Of a stretch of DNA of 64,000 nucleotides, positions 1-10,992 are shown one piece after another. The stretch is from NCBI RefSeq assembly GCF_001942255.1, contig NZ_MKKC01000065.1:1-64000 (forward strand), written 5' to 3'. The notes beneath the pieces are model-generated. The model saw only the letters and a program-made list of their open reading frames with translations. It did not search any database and was not told the origin of the DNA. The position numbers and the translations under genes were made by a program. Source of the DNA: Nocardiopsis sp. CNR-923 (GTDB taxonomy: Bacteria > Actinomycetota > Actinomycetes > Streptosporangiales > Streptosporangiaceae). Numbering within the stretch: the first letter of the stretch is position 1; every line of letters begins with the position of its first letter.

Positions 1-52
1 CTCTCACTTGACGGTCACACGGTGGCTCGCCTTGTCGCTATAGCCGTCCAGG

Positions 53-295
53 TCAGATCACCCATCCCGGAGTTACACCACTCCAAGGGACATGACCGAG
101 CTTGCCTTCGGTGAAATCCCTTTTCGCCATCAGGTGGCCCCGTTTGTTCAGCGCGTCGACGGCGGCACCGAGGGAGGCGAATGTGCCCATCGGGTGACGG
201 TCGCCGTGTGAGTTGGGGGCGAAGCTGGAGTAAAGCTCGCCCGACTCCTTGTTGTAGACGAACATTATCGGTCTATTGGGTCTGGTGTCGCTCAA
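53..295 (-). CDS. Small protein of unknown function
   Basis: I do not recognise this 80-residue protein. The TTG at 295 is chosen because AAGAGG lies six bases upstream; the ATGs at 322 and 265 show no ribosome-binding site. It begins MSDTRPNRPIMFVYNKE, is hydrophilic, and has no signal peptide or membrane segment. Immediately after its stop (53-55) another frame reads DLDGYSDKASHRVTVK to a stop at 4-6. The natural protein may therefore continue to position 4 if two bases are missing or one is extra near 54. Base composition here is visibly less GC-rich than in the core genes to the right, which fits an accessory gene. Confidence 0.4.
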   Translation of the reverse strand: MSDTRPNRPIMFVYNKESGELYSSFAPNSHGDRHPMGTFASLGAAVDALNKRGHLMAKRDFTEGKLGHVPWSGVTPGWVI

Positions 296-649
296 TCCGG
301 ACCTCTTCTCCGGGACCGCCATTGGCCACGGAATGGGGGTTCTGGCCAGATCTGTCGGTCTGTCGGAGAACCACGCTGTGCCGTGCTTGCAGCCCGATCA
401 GTGAGGATCCGGGCGGTCGTGGAAACCCGCGCGGAGCCTTCCGGCGGAATGCCGAGGTGGATCTCCTGGTAACGCGGCCGGAGCAGACACGGTCTTCCGA
501 CCTGTCCGGTTCCGGCCAAGGGGCCCTCGATACGCCTGGAAGGCGTCGAAGCGTGATCGAGCAGGGGCGAGGAGGAGTAGAGTGTGGGGCGCTGTCCAGC
601 GCCGATTCCGTGCACTGCGGCTCCCCCCATCCACAACCGAGGAATCAGT

Positions 650-1126
650 ATGAGCATCCCTCCGGAATACCCCCACGATCCCTCCCAGCTCTACGGCCAG
701 CAGCCGCCACAGCATTTCGGGCCGCAGGGGACGCCTCCCGGTGGCCACGGGCCCCAGGGCTACGCGGGACCCGGAAATCAGCCCTACCCGCCGCAACCCG
801 GATTCGTACGGGGAGCGCAGCCTTCCGGGAAGGGCTTCTTCGGAGCGCTGTTCGACTTCTCGTTCCGTGATTTCGTCACCCCCAAGATCATCAAGGTCCT
901 GTTCATCCTGTGGCTGACCCTCATCGTGCTGTTCACGCTGATAGCTGTGGTGGGCTCCTTCGTCTCGATGGGCGAAGAACCGTTTCTGGGCATCGTCATG
1001 CTCTTCAGCAGCCTGCTGATCGGCGCGATCTACGTGCTGCTGTCCCGGGTTGGGCTGGAGATACTCATCGTGGTCTTCCGGATCAGCGAGGATCTCACCG
1101 CGATCCGGAAGCAGCGTGGCCTGTAG
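650..1126 (+). CDS. DUF4282 domain membrane protein
   Basis: A 158-residue protein with a Pro/Gly/Gln-rich, probably disordered N-terminus (about residues 1-60, with repeated PQG and PP motifs) followed by a DUF4282-type membrane domain. Two hydrophobic segments lie at about 82-103 and 112-143, and the short basic tail ends AIRKQRGL. The ATG at 650 is chosen because GAGGA lies just upstream; an upstream in-frame start at 584 would add 22 low-quality residues. The family is common in actinomycetes and has no established function, so a structural or envelope role is only a guess. No operon partner is evident. Confidence 0.75.
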   Translation: MSIPPEYPHDPSQLYGQQPPQHFGPQGTPPGGHGPQGYAGPGNQPYPPQPGFVRGAQPSGKGFFGALFDFSFRDFVTPKIIKVLFILWLTLIVLFTLIAVVGSFVSMGEEPFLGIVMLFSSLLIGAIYVLLSRVGLEILIVVFRISEDLTAIRKQRGL

Positions 1127-1244
1127 CCGGACCTGGCCAAGGAATGAACGAGGGGATCGACCAGGGGACGCCTCGGACCCGTGGAGAACAGCCATGAGAC
1201 GCGATGGCGTTGTAGCCCGGAGCGGAGTTCACGAGGAGGTTCGG

Positions 1245-1600
1245 ATGTCGGCAGACGCGCGGCACATGCACGAGGATGCGATCGAGGAGCAACAGGAGCG
1301 GATCGGGAGAAGCCCGAAGGAGATCCGAGCCGCTCTGCTTCCGGAGGAGGTCGGTGACTTCGACCGGGAGTACCGCCGGGTGATGAACGACGCAGGGAAA
1401 GCCTGGACCTCTCCGAACTCAACACATTCCTGGAACGTTGGTGGCGGGTGGCCATGTCGTCACGGGATCCTGAGGCCCATCGGCACATGCTGGACGTTGC
1501 GATCGGCTCCAACGTGGTGAGAAGGTGCGCACGGTCCCCTGGTCGGAGACGAAAGCCAGGTTGGGTCTCCAGATGTACCGGATCGAATCCGAGGAGATAG
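1245..1600 (+). CDS. DUF6247 family protein, frameshifted
   Basis: The ATG at 1245 follows GAGGAGG. The first frame reads MSADARHMHEDAIEEQQERI and on to VMNDAGKAW, then loses sense and stops at 1518-1520. One base later in phase (from 1406) the sequence reads DLSELNTFLERWW, RVAMSSRDPEAHRHMLD, which is the characteristic second half of DUF6247 proteins (a WWR motif followed by DPEAHR). A missing G in the GG run at about 1405 explains the break. After the shift the frame stays open to TAG at 1598-1600, longer than usual, so a second error near 1515 is possible. Such genes often sit next to RelE/ParE-like toxins, and a toxin-like fragment follows here. An antitoxin role is an inference. Confidence 0.55.
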
Positions 1601-1644
1601 CGGAAACACCGCGGGTGGGGGCGGACGTCGGACGCCTACACTGA
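1525..1644 (+). pseudogene. RelE/ParE-type toxin remnant (tentative)
   Basis: The frame from GTG 1525 reads MRTVPWSETKARLGLQMYRI and stops after 39 codons. The start resembles the VxWSETAxxxLxxMYRID opening of RelE-like toxins that accompany DUF6247 proteins. The rest of the usual roughly 85-residue fold, including the conserved YRVLY strand, is absent. It overlaps the shifted end of the upstream gene. It may be a decayed toxin, a toxin broken by further sequence errors, or a chance resemblance. Confidence 0.25.
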
Positions 1645-1670
1645 GGGCCCGCCAAACCCAGGGAGGACGC

Positions 1671-2020
1671 TTGTCAGCCGATCGCCGCGTGTATGAGGTC
1701 CGCGTTCCCGGGGCGCGAGCGCCGGGGAGGCGATCGCGCTCCAGCAACCGCTGAGCCGACTCGTGTGCCCCCATCCCGGACACCCGGCCCCGTGCGAGAT
1801 CCCGTGGGGCTTCTCCGTCGACGTCGACGAGGAGGGAGCCAGGGTGCTCCGCCTCGGCCTCCACACGACCGCCGACCGGGCGGCCGAGGTGGCCGAGGTG
1901 GCCGAGGTGGCCGAACGCGCCTGCGACGCCATCGGCCGACGTACCGTGGCCACCGAGGGCGATGCCGAGCACTTCGAGCACATCGCCGAGCAGTACCGGA
2001 TCGAGCCCGGCCCGGCCTGA
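1671..2020 (+). CDS. Protein of unknown function, frameshifted
   Basis: The TTG at 1671 follows GGGAGG at 1661-1666. The first frame reads MSADRRVYEVRVPGARAPG; a missing G in the GGGG run at about 1725-1728 then moves the reading to the next frame, which continues EAIALQQPLSRLVCPHPGHP, then PCEIPWGFSVDVDEEG, to a stop at 2018-2020. Restoring one base gives a coherent 116-residue protein. A Cys-His-Cys cluster (CPHPGHPAPC) suggests possible metal binding. Three tandem copies of an AEV unit at about 1885-1912 come from a 9-base DNA repeat. I do not know the family; it looks soluble and cytoplasmic. Confidence 0.5.
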
Positions 2021-2074
2021 TCTCGGCGCCCTCGCGGGAACCGCCCGCCTGAACGGGGCGGTACCCGATGGCCG

Positions 2075-2497
2075 TCAGGCCACGTCGAATCCCGCGATGA
2101 CCTTGGTGGGCCGGATCCGCACCACGAGCTCGCCGGGCACGCCGTTGCGGCGGCCGAACTCCTCGGCCCGGTCCTCGCCCATGTACCGCGCGGCGATGGC
2201 GGTCGCCGTCCGCAGCAGCTCGTCCGGGTCCTCCGACACCTCGGCCACCCCCTGCACCTGCACGAACGCGTACGGAGGCCGTTCCAGGTCCACGCTGAGC
2301 GCCACGCGGGGATCCCGCAGGATCGACCGCCCCTTCGCCGAGCTCTTCCCGGTGTTGAGGACGATCTCCTCGCCCTCGACGGTGAACCAGACCGGCGCGA
2401 CCAGCGGACGGCCGTCCGAGGCGGTGTAGGCCAGTTTTCCCGTGCGGGTGCCTTCGAGGAGGAACGAGCGGACGCGCTGATCACTGAGGGAAGTCAT
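2075..2497 (-). CDS. PPOX-class F420-dependent oxidoreductase
   Basis: This 140-residue protein has the split beta-barrel pattern of the pyridoxamine-5'-phosphate-oxidase-like superfamily: GTRTGKLAYTASDGRPLVAP, then VWFTVEGEEIVLNTG, KGRSILRDPRVALSVD and a C-terminal VVRIRPTKVIAGFD strand. The RDPRVALSVD segment and the TKV ending are typical of the actinobacterial F420-binding Rv1155-like branch rather than FMN-dependent PNPOx. These enzymes usually reduce substrates with F420H2 in the cytoplasm; the substrate here cannot be inferred. It reads away from the ruv genes and appears to be a single-gene unit. Confidence 0.8.
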   Translation of the reverse strand: MTSLSDQRVRSFLLEGTRTGKLAYTASDGRPLVAPVWFTVEGEEIVLNTGKSSAKGRSILRDPRVALSVDLERPPYAFVQVQGVAEVSEDPDELLRTATAIAARYMGEDRAEEFGRRNGVPGELVVRIRPTKVIAGFDVA

Positions 2498-2815
2498 GCG
2501 ATCACCCTAGTGCTTCGCCGTGCGCCGCTGTGGCCCGCGACTCGCGCGTCGAGCGCGCGTCCTCCCGCGTCGGCCCGGAGAACACCGCCCCCACCGGCAC
2601 CCCCGAGCGCGGCCCCGCCCCGGTCGCGGCGCGCACCCACTCGGACGCGTCCGCGTGGGCCCAGCGTGACGGCGCGCGTCCCGCCGCGCCACGTGTTTGG
2701 CTGGAATGCCTGCGACGATGGGGGCACGGCGCCGACACGCCCGTCCTGGCGGGTACGGGGTGACGGACCGCGCCGCTAGCATGGTGCGAACGGACGTTCG
2801 AGAAGGGTGTGGCGC
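2498..2815. other. Divergent intergenic region, PPOX to ruvC
   Basis: About 318 bases between the divergent PPOX gene and ruvC. Several overlapping frames are open on both strands, but none has a convincing ribosome-binding site or recognisable protein. It presumably holds both promoters; I see no clear operator or RNA element. Confidence 0.4.
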
Positions 2816-3364
2816 GTGCGCGTGGTGGGGATCGACCCCGGGCTGACCCGGTGCGGTGTCGGAGCCGTCGAGGGCGCGGTCGGCCGACCGCTCGCCCTCC
2901 GGGGCGCAGACGTCGTCCGCACCAGTGCCGACACCGACCTCGCCCAGCGCCTCGTCGCCATCGAACGCGGCATCGACGACTGGCTCGACCGGCACCGGCC
3001 CGACGCCGTCGCCGTCGAGCGTGTCTTCGCCCAGCACAACCTCAGCACCGTCATGGGCACCGCCCAGGCCAGTGGCATCGCCCTGCTGTGCGCCGCCCGT
3101 CGCGGCCTGCCCGTGGTCCTGCACACCCCCAGCGAGGCCAAGGCCGCCATCACCGGCAGCGGTCGCGCCGGCAAGGCGCAGGTCGGCGCCATGGTGGCGC
3201 GTATCCTCGGACTCGACGGCCCTCCCAAACCCGCTGACGCGGCCGACGCGGTCGCGCTGGCCATCTGCCATATCTGGCGGGGTGGCGCCGACGCCCGCGT
3301 CGCCCAAGCCAAGCAGGACTTCGCCCGCAAGGTGGAACTGGCGCGCCGCGCGCGCGGCCGGTGA
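2816..3364 (+). CDS. ruvC: Holliday junction resolvase RuvC
   Basis: RuvC cuts Holliday junctions symmetrically during recombinational repair, working with the RuvAB motor encoded just downstream. The 182-residue protein opens [14 protein letters not shown], with the first catalytic Asp in GIDPG. The catalytic Glu lies in VERVF, and the last two acids in the [14 protein letters not shown] stretch near residue 135-145. GTG 2816 is chosen because it gives the family-typical N-terminus with an AGAAGGG ribosome site about nine bases upstream; GTG 2807 would overlap that site. It starts the ruvC-ruvA-ruvB operon, with 45 bases to ruvA. Confidence 0.95.
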   Translation: MRVVGIDPGLTRCGVGAVEGAVGRPLALRGADVVRTSADTDLAQRLVAIERGIDDWLDRHRPDAVAVERVFAQHNLSTVMGTAQASGIALLCAARRGLPVVLHTPSEAKAAITGSGRAGKAQVGAMVARILGLDGPPKPADAADAVALAICHIWRGGADARVAQAKQDFARKVELARRARGR

Positions 3365-3409
3365 CCCCCGCCCCCAGGAAGGAGAAGGGCGCCCCGGCGC
3401 CCGCACCAG

Positions 3410-4021
3410 ATGATCGCGTTCCTCACCGGCCGGGTGGCCGCACGCGGCGCGGACACCGCCGTGATCGACGTCGGCGGGGTCGGCATGACCGTGCGGTGCA
3501 CCCCCGCCGCCCTCTCCGGCCTGCGCGTCGGCGAGACCGGGACGGTCGCCACCAGCCTGGTGGTCCGCGAGGACTCGCTGACCCTCTTCGGGTTCGCCGA
3601 CGACGACGAGCGCCACCTGTTCGAGCAGCTCCAGACCGCGTCCGGAGTCGGCCCCCGCCTGGCCCTGGCCATGCTCGCCGTCCACAGCCCGTCGAGCCTG
3701 CGCCACGCCGTGGCCACCGAGGACACCGCCGCGCTCACCCGTGTGCCCGGCATCGGCAAGAAGGGCGCCCAGCGCATCGTCCTCGAACTGTGCGGCAAGC
3801 TCGACGTCCCTGACTTCGGCGCAGGCGCACCGCCCGCCGCACCGGGCACCGGCGAACCGAACGGCGCCTGGCGCGGCCAGGTCGTGTCCGGCCTGGTCAA
3901 CCTCGGCTGGTCCGCCAAGGACGCCGAGTCCGCCGCCTCCGCCGTCGCCGCCGAGGCCGAGGCCACCTCCGACGTCTCCGTCCTGCTGCGCAGCGCCCTG
4001 CGCAAGCTCAGCCGAGCCTAG
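3410..4021 (+). CDS. ruvA: Holliday junction DNA helicase subunit RuvA
   Basis: RuvA is the tetrameric junction-binding platform that recruits the RuvB motor. The 203-residue protein has the N-terminal OB fold (MIAFLTGRVAARG), two helix-hairpin-helix DNA-binding motifs (around SGVGPRLALAML and VPGIGKKGAQRIVLEL, residues about 80-130), a linker rich in Ala/Pro/Gly, and the small C-terminal domain III (LVNLGWSAKDAESA) that contacts RuvB. Length is normal. It lies 12 bases upstream of ruvB, so the two are surely co-transcribed. Confidence 0.96.
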   Translation: MIAFLTGRVAARGADTAVIDVGGVGMTVRCTPAALSGLRVGETGTVATSLVVREDSLTLFGFADDDERHLFEQLQTASGVGPRLALAMLAVHSPSSLRHAVATEDTAALTRVPGIGKKGAQRIVLELCGKLDVPDFGAGAPPAAPGTGEPNGAWRGQVVSGLVNLGWSAKDAESAASAVAAEAEATSDVSVLLRSALRKLSRA

Positions 4022-4033
4022 GAACCGACCCCC

Positions 4034-5062
4034 ATGCACGAACGCGACGCCGTGTCCCCCGACGCCCAGGGCGACGAACGCCAACTGGAGGGCGCCCTGC
4101 GCCCGCGCGGGCTCGACGAGTTCGTCGGCCAGGAACGGGTGCGCGAACAGCTCTCCCTGGTGCTGCGCAGCGCCCAGCGGCGCAACCGGGCCCCCGACCA
4201 CATCCTCATGTCCGGCGGTCCCGGCCTCGGCAAGACCACGCTCGCCATGATCATCGCCGCGGAGATGGGCGCCCCGCTGCGCATCACCTCCGGACCGGCC
4301 ATCGAACGCTCCGGCGACCTGGCCGCCGTCCTGTCCACCCTCCAGGAGGGCGAGGTCCTCTTCCTCGACGAGATCCACCGCATGGCCCGCCCCGCCGAGG
4401 AGATGCTCTACGTCGCCATGGAGGACTTCCGGGTCGACGTGGTCGTGGGCAAGGGGCCCGGCGCCACCGCGATCCCCATCGACATCGCGCCGTTCACCCT
4501 GGTCGGGGCGACGACCCGGGCGGGCATGCTCCCCGCGCCCCTGCGCGACCGCTTCGGGTTCACCGCGCACATGGACTTCTACACACCCGAGGAACTCGAA
4601 CTCATCCTCCACCGCTCGGCGGGCCTGCTCGGGGCGCCCCTGGACGAGGACGCCGCACGGGAGATCGCCGGGCGCTCGCGCGGCACCCCCCGCATCGCCA
4701 ACCGGCTCCTGCGCCGCGTCCGCGACTACGCCGAGGTCAGGGGCGACGGCAGGCTCTCCCTGACGACCGCTCGCGCGGCCCTGGAACTGTACGAGGTCGA
4801 CGCGCTCGGCATGGACCGCCTCGACCGCGCCATCCTCGACGTCCTGCTGCGGCGGTTCCGCGGCGGGCCCGTGGGCCTGTCGACCCTCGCCGTGTCCGTG
4901 GGGGAGGAGGCCGAGACCGTGGAGGTGGTCGCCGAGCCCTTCCTGGTCCGCTCCGGCTTCCTGGCCCGTACGCCGCGCGGCCGGGTCGCCACCCCGCAGG
5001 CCTGGGCGCACATGGGACTGACCCCGCCGCCCGACGCCGCCTTCGGCGCTGCCGCACCGTGA
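4034..5062 (+). CDS. ruvB: Holliday junction branch migration ATPase RuvB
   Basis: RuvB is the hexameric AAA+ motor that drives branch migration on RuvA-bound junctions. The 342-residue protein shows the RuvB N-terminal signature ([19 protein letters not shown]), Walker A in [12 protein letters not shown] at about residues 59-70, Walker [10 protein letters not shown] near 111-119, sensor 1 in LVGATTRAG, the arginine finger in LRDRFGF, and a C-terminal winged helix ([20 protein letters not shown]). It is complete and is the last gene of the ruv unit; a 268-base gap follows. Confidence 0.97.
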   Translation: MHERDAVSPDAQGDERQLEGALRPRGLDEFVGQERVREQLSLVLRSAQRRNRAPDHILMSGGPGLGKTTLAMIIAAEMGAPLRITSGPAIERSGDLAAVLSTLQEGEVLFLDEIHRMARPAEEMLYVAMEDFRVDVVVGKGPGATAIPIDIAPFTLVGATTRAGMLPAPLRDRFGFTAHMDFYTPEELELILHRSAGLLGAPLDEDAAREIAGRSRGTPRIANRLLRRVRDYAEVRGDGRLSLTTARAALELYEVDALGMDRLDRAILDVLLRRFRGGPVGLSTLAVSVGEEAETVEVVAEPFLVRSGFLARTPRGRVATPQAWAHMGLTPPPDAAFGAAAP

Positions 5063-5215
5063 CCGCGACCGTTGCCCGTCCGAGTTCCGACCGTGGGGCG
5101 GCGGTGACCGCCGCCACGTAAGCTGGGAGTCGTCCAGCCACGCGGGGGCCGGATCCGCGGCTCCCACGTGTCTTCCGACACGGGCGGAACGCGCGGGCCG
5201 TCTGGAGCGTTATGT

Positions 5216-5243
5216 CTGACGGGTGCGGACCGCGACATATACG
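5216..5243 (+). promoter_or_regulatory. Candidate promoter for yajC
   Basis: CTGACG (5216-5221) and TATACG (5238-5243) are separated by 16 bases in the 268-base gap between ruvB and yajC. This is a plausible housekeeping-sigma -35/-10 pair in otherwise GC-rich sequence. It rests on the consensus match only. Confidence 0.3.
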
Positions 5244-5330
5244 TCCGGGTCGGCACGGTGAAGGTGGTCGTCGCGGTTCTTGAGCCGACAACGGTCGGCC
5301 ACACGAAGAAACGTACGGAAGGACGCCCCA

Positions 5331-5696
5331 GTGCAGGGCATTTACACTCTCGCCGCCGAAGGAGAGCCCACCGGGGGTCTCCTGAACATGATTCTGCCGT
5401 TCGCGCTGATCCTCCTGGTGTTCTGGCTGCTGTTCTGGCGGCCGAACCAGAAGCGTCGCCAGCAGGAGTCGCAGATGATGAACGCGCTCGTCCCCGGCGT
5501 CGAGGTCATGACCAAGGCGGGCATCTTCGCCACCGTCGTGGAGGTCAACGAGCAGGACGTCCTGCTGGAGATCGCCCCCGGCACCCGGATCCGCATGCTC
5601 AAGGCCGGTGTGGGCGAGGTCATCACCCCGCCCGCGGACGACACCCCGGTGGAGGACCGTCCCGACTTCGGCGACGACGACAAGCCGAACAGCTGA
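5331..5696 (+). CDS. yajC: Preprotein translocase subunit YajC
   Basis: YajC is a small inner-membrane partner of the SecDF complex that assists Sec-dependent export. The 121-residue protein has one N-terminal membrane segment (about residues 18-37, MILPFALILLVFWLLFW) followed by the basic RPNQKRRQQ stretch and a soluble domain with the family's VMTKAGIFATVVEV motif, then an acidic tail. GTG 5331 is chosen because GGAAGGA lies eight bases upstream. Oddly, secD and secF, which normally follow yajC in actinomycetes, are not here; a hairpin and then apt follow within 90 bases. Confidence 0.93.
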   Translation: MQGIYTLAAEGEPTGGLLNMILPFALILLVFWLLFWRPNQKRRQQESQMMNALVPGVEVMTKAGIFATVVEVNEQDVLLEIAPGTRIRMLKAGVGEVITPPADDTPVEDRPDFGDDDKPNS

Positions 5697-5718
5697 TCTC
5701 CCACCGGTCGCACACTCC

Positions 5719-5750
5719 CCGGTACCGGTCCCGTACGGGGCCGGTACCGG
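5719..5750. terminator. Palindrome between yajC and apt
   Basis: CCGGTACCGG is repeated as both arms of a 32-base inverted repeat whose centre (TCCCGTACGGGG) is also self-complementary except for one G-U type pair. The transcript would form a very stable hairpin on either strand. There is no T-run, so it may be a factor-independent terminator of the GC-rich kind or simply a structured spacer. Confidence 0.45.
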
Positions 5751-5786
5751 CGTGTCCGGCCCGCCACGAGTAAGGTCCCACCACCC

Positions 5787-6341
5787 ATGTCCCACGACCC
5801 CGCGACCGCCGCGGCCGGCCGCCTCGACGGTCTGATCCGGTCCCACGTCCGCGACGTGCCCGACTTTCCCCAGCCCGGGGTGATGTTCAAGGACATCACG
5901 CCGCTGCTCAACGACCGGGAGGCCTTCGGGGCCACCGTCCGGGGACTGGCCGAACCCTTCCAGGCCGATGGGGTGGACCACGTGCTCGGTCTGGAGGCGC
6001 GCGGCTTCATCTTCGGCGCCCCCGTGGCGCTCGCGCTGGGAGCGGGCTTCGTCCCCGCGCGCAAAGCTGGGAAACTGCCCTCGGCGACCATCGGTCAGGC
6101 CTATGATCTGGAGTACGGCACCGCGACCGTGGAGATCCACTCCGACGCGATCCCGGCCGGAAGCCGCGTGCTCATCGTCGACGACGTGCTCGCCACCGGC
6201 GGCACAGGCAGGGCCGCGGTGGAGCTGGTGCGCAGGGCGGGTGGTACGGTCGTGGGATTCTCCGTCCTGATGGAGCTCTGCGCGCTCCAGGGACGCGGGA
6301 AGTTGCCGGACGTGGAGCTGCACACCCTCCTGTCGGTCTGA
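5787..6341 (+). CDS. apt: Adenine phosphoribosyltransferase
   Basis: Apt salvages adenine, converting it with PRPP into AMP in the cytoplasm. The 184-residue protein has the PDFPQPGVMFKDITPLL substrate-binding segment, LEARGFIFG, and the PRPP-binding loop VLIVDDVLATGGTGRA near residues 128-143. Length is normal. It precedes rel, as in many actinomycetes, and its product affects the purine pool from which (p)ppGpp is made. A gap of 286 bases separates the two genes, so rel may have its own promoter. Confidence 0.96.
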   Translation: MSHDPATAAAGRLDGLIRSHVRDVPDFPQPGVMFKDITPLLNDREAFGATVRGLAEPFQADGVDHVLGLEARGFIFGAPVALALGAGFVPARKAGKLPSATIGQAYDLEYGTATVEIHSDAIPAGSRVLIVDDVLATGGTGRAAVELVRRAGGTVVGFSVLMELCALQGRGKLPDVELHTLLSV

Positions 6342-6627
6342 CCGGGGACCCCCGCCGCGCACCCGCCTGTACGGGAATGCGCGACGAATCCCCCCACGTT
6401 GAAGCTAGGACGCACCCCTCACCGCGCCCGATCGAAGGCACCGCCGGGCGCGGCCCGGGGCGTACCTGACGACCGCGTCCCCCGCGCACGCGGGACCGCA
6501 GACACTAGACTGGTGGGAGAGGTACCGCGGCGGCCACGTTCAGCGACTGGCCCTGACAACACGCACGTGCACCGGGCGGCGTCGGCGACGGCGTCCACGC
6601 GACCGGGTGGATCCGCGGGAGGTAGGC

Positions 6628-9090
<2,463 letters not shown>

Positions 9091-9200
9091 CCGTGCTCGT
9101 TGTGGGTGTGGACATCGGCCCGCCCGTCACCCTCCACCACCCTCAATCGACGCCTGCGGCGCGGCGCCGTTCCCCGGCCCCCGGCGGCGTCCGAACCCGC

Positions 9201-9666
9201 TCAGATGCGAATCGTCGTCGTCCGCACGATCTCGAACACCGGGTGGCGGTGGGCCTCGGCCGCGAAGGCCTCGTCCGGCGCCTCCGGCGGAGCCTCGAAA
9301 TACGGGCCCACCACGAACGCGCGCGGCTGGTCCAGGTACTCGCGGAGCACCGGGGCCGCCTCCTCGGCGTCGAGCTCGCGGACGATGGCCAACTCGATCC
9401 ACCCGCCCTGCCGCAGGGTCGCGAACCCGTCATTGCGCAGGTTGTGCACCCAGTCCACCGCCCCGTAGCGCGACCAGGTACCGGCCCCGGTCACTGTCCA
9501 GCACACTGACCGGGGTCGTCCGCAGGAAACCGGACGTGCGCCCGCGCGTCGTCAACAGGTGCAGGTCGGGCGGGCACACTCCGTACTTGACGAAGCCACT
9601 GACGAAGGCGTTGGCGGTCCGCCGCACCCGCGTCATCTCGAACCGCTTCGTCGGCTCGTTCACCAT
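9201..9666 (-). CDS. Deazaflavin-dependent nitroreductase family protein, frameshifted
   Basis: Two frames make one protein of the Ddn/DUF385 family, which binds coenzyme F420 and reduces varied substrates. The first reads VSGFVKYGVCPPDLHLLTTR, then GRTSGFLRTTPVSVLDSDRG, to YLVA; the second continues YGAVDWVHNLRNDGFATLRQ to the stop. Relatives have LVAPYGA at the junction (about 9472), which would need CCC where one C is present, so two bases are probably missing. The restored length is about 155 residues. ATG 9666 with GGGAG upstream is preferred to TTG 9675. It is the second F420-linked family member in the window. Confidence 0.75.
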
Positions 9667-9747
9667 CTTGCGCAACTCCCTCGGTCGGATGCTCCCTATT
9701 CTGGTGGTTCCGAGGGACCTGCGACACCCGAGGCGCCGCTTCGCGGG

Positions 9748-10940
9748 TCACCGGAACGCCGAGACACCCGTCACGGCCTGCCCGATGCTCAACGCGTGGA
9801 TCTCCTCCGTGCCCTCGTAGGTCGCTACCGTCTCCAGGTTCACCATGTGCCGCATCACCGGGTACTCCAGTGTGATGCCGTTGGCCCCGTGGATGGAGCG
9901 CGCCGCGCTGGCCACCCGCTGGGCGGCTGCCACACACGAGAACTTGCCGAAGCTCACGTGGTTGTGGTGACAGTTCCCCTCGTCCTTGAGGCGGCCGATC
10001 CGCAACGCCGTCAGGTTGGCGTGGTTGACGTCCACCACCATGTCGGCGAGCTTGCGCTGGGTGAGCTGGAAGCCGCCGATGGGACGGCCGAACTGCTCAC
10101 GGGTGGTCGCGTACTCCAGCGCCGCCTCGTAGCAGGCCCGGGCGGCCCCGGCCGCGCCCCAGACGATCCCGTAGCGGGCCTCGTTCAGGCACGACAGCGG
10201 CGACCCCAGGCCCCCGGACCCGGGCAGGAGGGCGTCCGCGGGCAGCCGCACGTCCTCCAGAACCAGCTCGGAGGTGATCGAGGCACGCAGGGACAGCTTC
10301 CTGTGGACGAGGTTGGCGGTGAAGCCGGGCGCGTCGGTGGGCACGAGGAAGCCGCGGATCCCGTCGTCGGTGGCGGCCCAGACCACGGCCACGTCGGCCA
10401 CCGAGCCGTTGGTGATCCACATCTTGGTGCCGTTGAGGACCCAGTCCGACCCGTCACGCCGCGCGCGGGTGCGCATCGAACCCGGGTCGAGCCGGAGTCG
10501 GGTTCGGTCAGGCCGAAGCAGCCGATCGCGTCGCCCGCGGCCATCCGCGGCAGCCACGCGTTCTTCTGCTCCTCGGAGCCGAACTTGTGGACGGCCGCCA
10601 TGGCCAGGGAGCCCTGCACGGACACGAAGCTGCGCAAACCGGAGTCGACCGCCTCCAGCTCGCGGCAGGCCAGGCCGTAGGCGACGGCGCTGGAGCCCCC
10701 GCAGCCGTAGCCCTCCAGGTGCATGCCGAGCACGCCGAGGTCACCGAAGGCCTTGGCCAGGCCCCGGGGGTCGGGCAGTGTGCCCGCCTCGAACCAGTCG
10801 GCGACCTCGGGCAGGAGTTCCCGGACGCCGAAGGCGCGGACCGCGTCGCGCACGTCGCGTTCGGTGTCGGAGAGCGTGGCGTCCACCGCGAGGAAGTCGC
10901 GGGGGTCCGGGGCGGCGGGCCTGCGTCGGATGTCGCTCAT
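9748..10940 (-). CDS. gcdH: Acyl-CoA dehydrogenase, glutaryl-CoA dehydrogenase-like, frameshifted
   Basis: An FAD-dependent acyl-CoA dehydrogenase of about 397 residues. The N-terminal frame covers the helical domain and reads MAAGDAIGCFGLTEPDSGS; the second frame continues DPGSMRTRARRDGSDWVLNG, then TKMWITNGSVADVAVVWAAT. The break at about 10487 is a missing G where GGAC is expected after TCG. The catalytic base lies in the VATYEGTEEIHALSIGQAVTG stretch, and the LREQ-equivalent TTREQFGRPIGGFQL is intact. The overall pattern matches glutaryl-CoA dehydrogenase, which oxidatively decarboxylates glutaryl-CoA to crotonyl-CoA. The neighbouring CoA-transferase supports glutarate or lysine catabolism. 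It is the last gene of a minus-strand operon. Confidence 0.8.
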
Positions 10941-10992
10941 GAGCGTCCCTTCGTCATTCGGTGTGCGTGCGGGGGCGGGCGCGCCGCCCGGA

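Noticed and set aside
2530-2763. Possible small gene in the PPOX-ruvC gap
   Set aside because: The frame is open but has no ribosome-binding site, no recognisable motif and competing open frames on both strands.
2507-5167. Long open frames antisense to ruvC-ruvA-ruvB, and similar ones antisense to the dcw genes (56083-59673) and across 41775-46511
   Set aside because: Very high GC at third codon positions leaves antisense frames open. The translations are low-complexity (Gly/Arg/Ala-rich), lack ribosome sites and resemble no family, whereas the sense frames are well-known proteins.
6478-6496. CCCCGCGCACGCGGG core, resembling the stem of type I-E CRISPR repeats; a near copy occurs at 35983-35999
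   Set aside because: Each copy is single, with no neighbouring repeat at spacer distance and no cas genes. It is a simple GC-rich palindrome that arises easily at this base composition.
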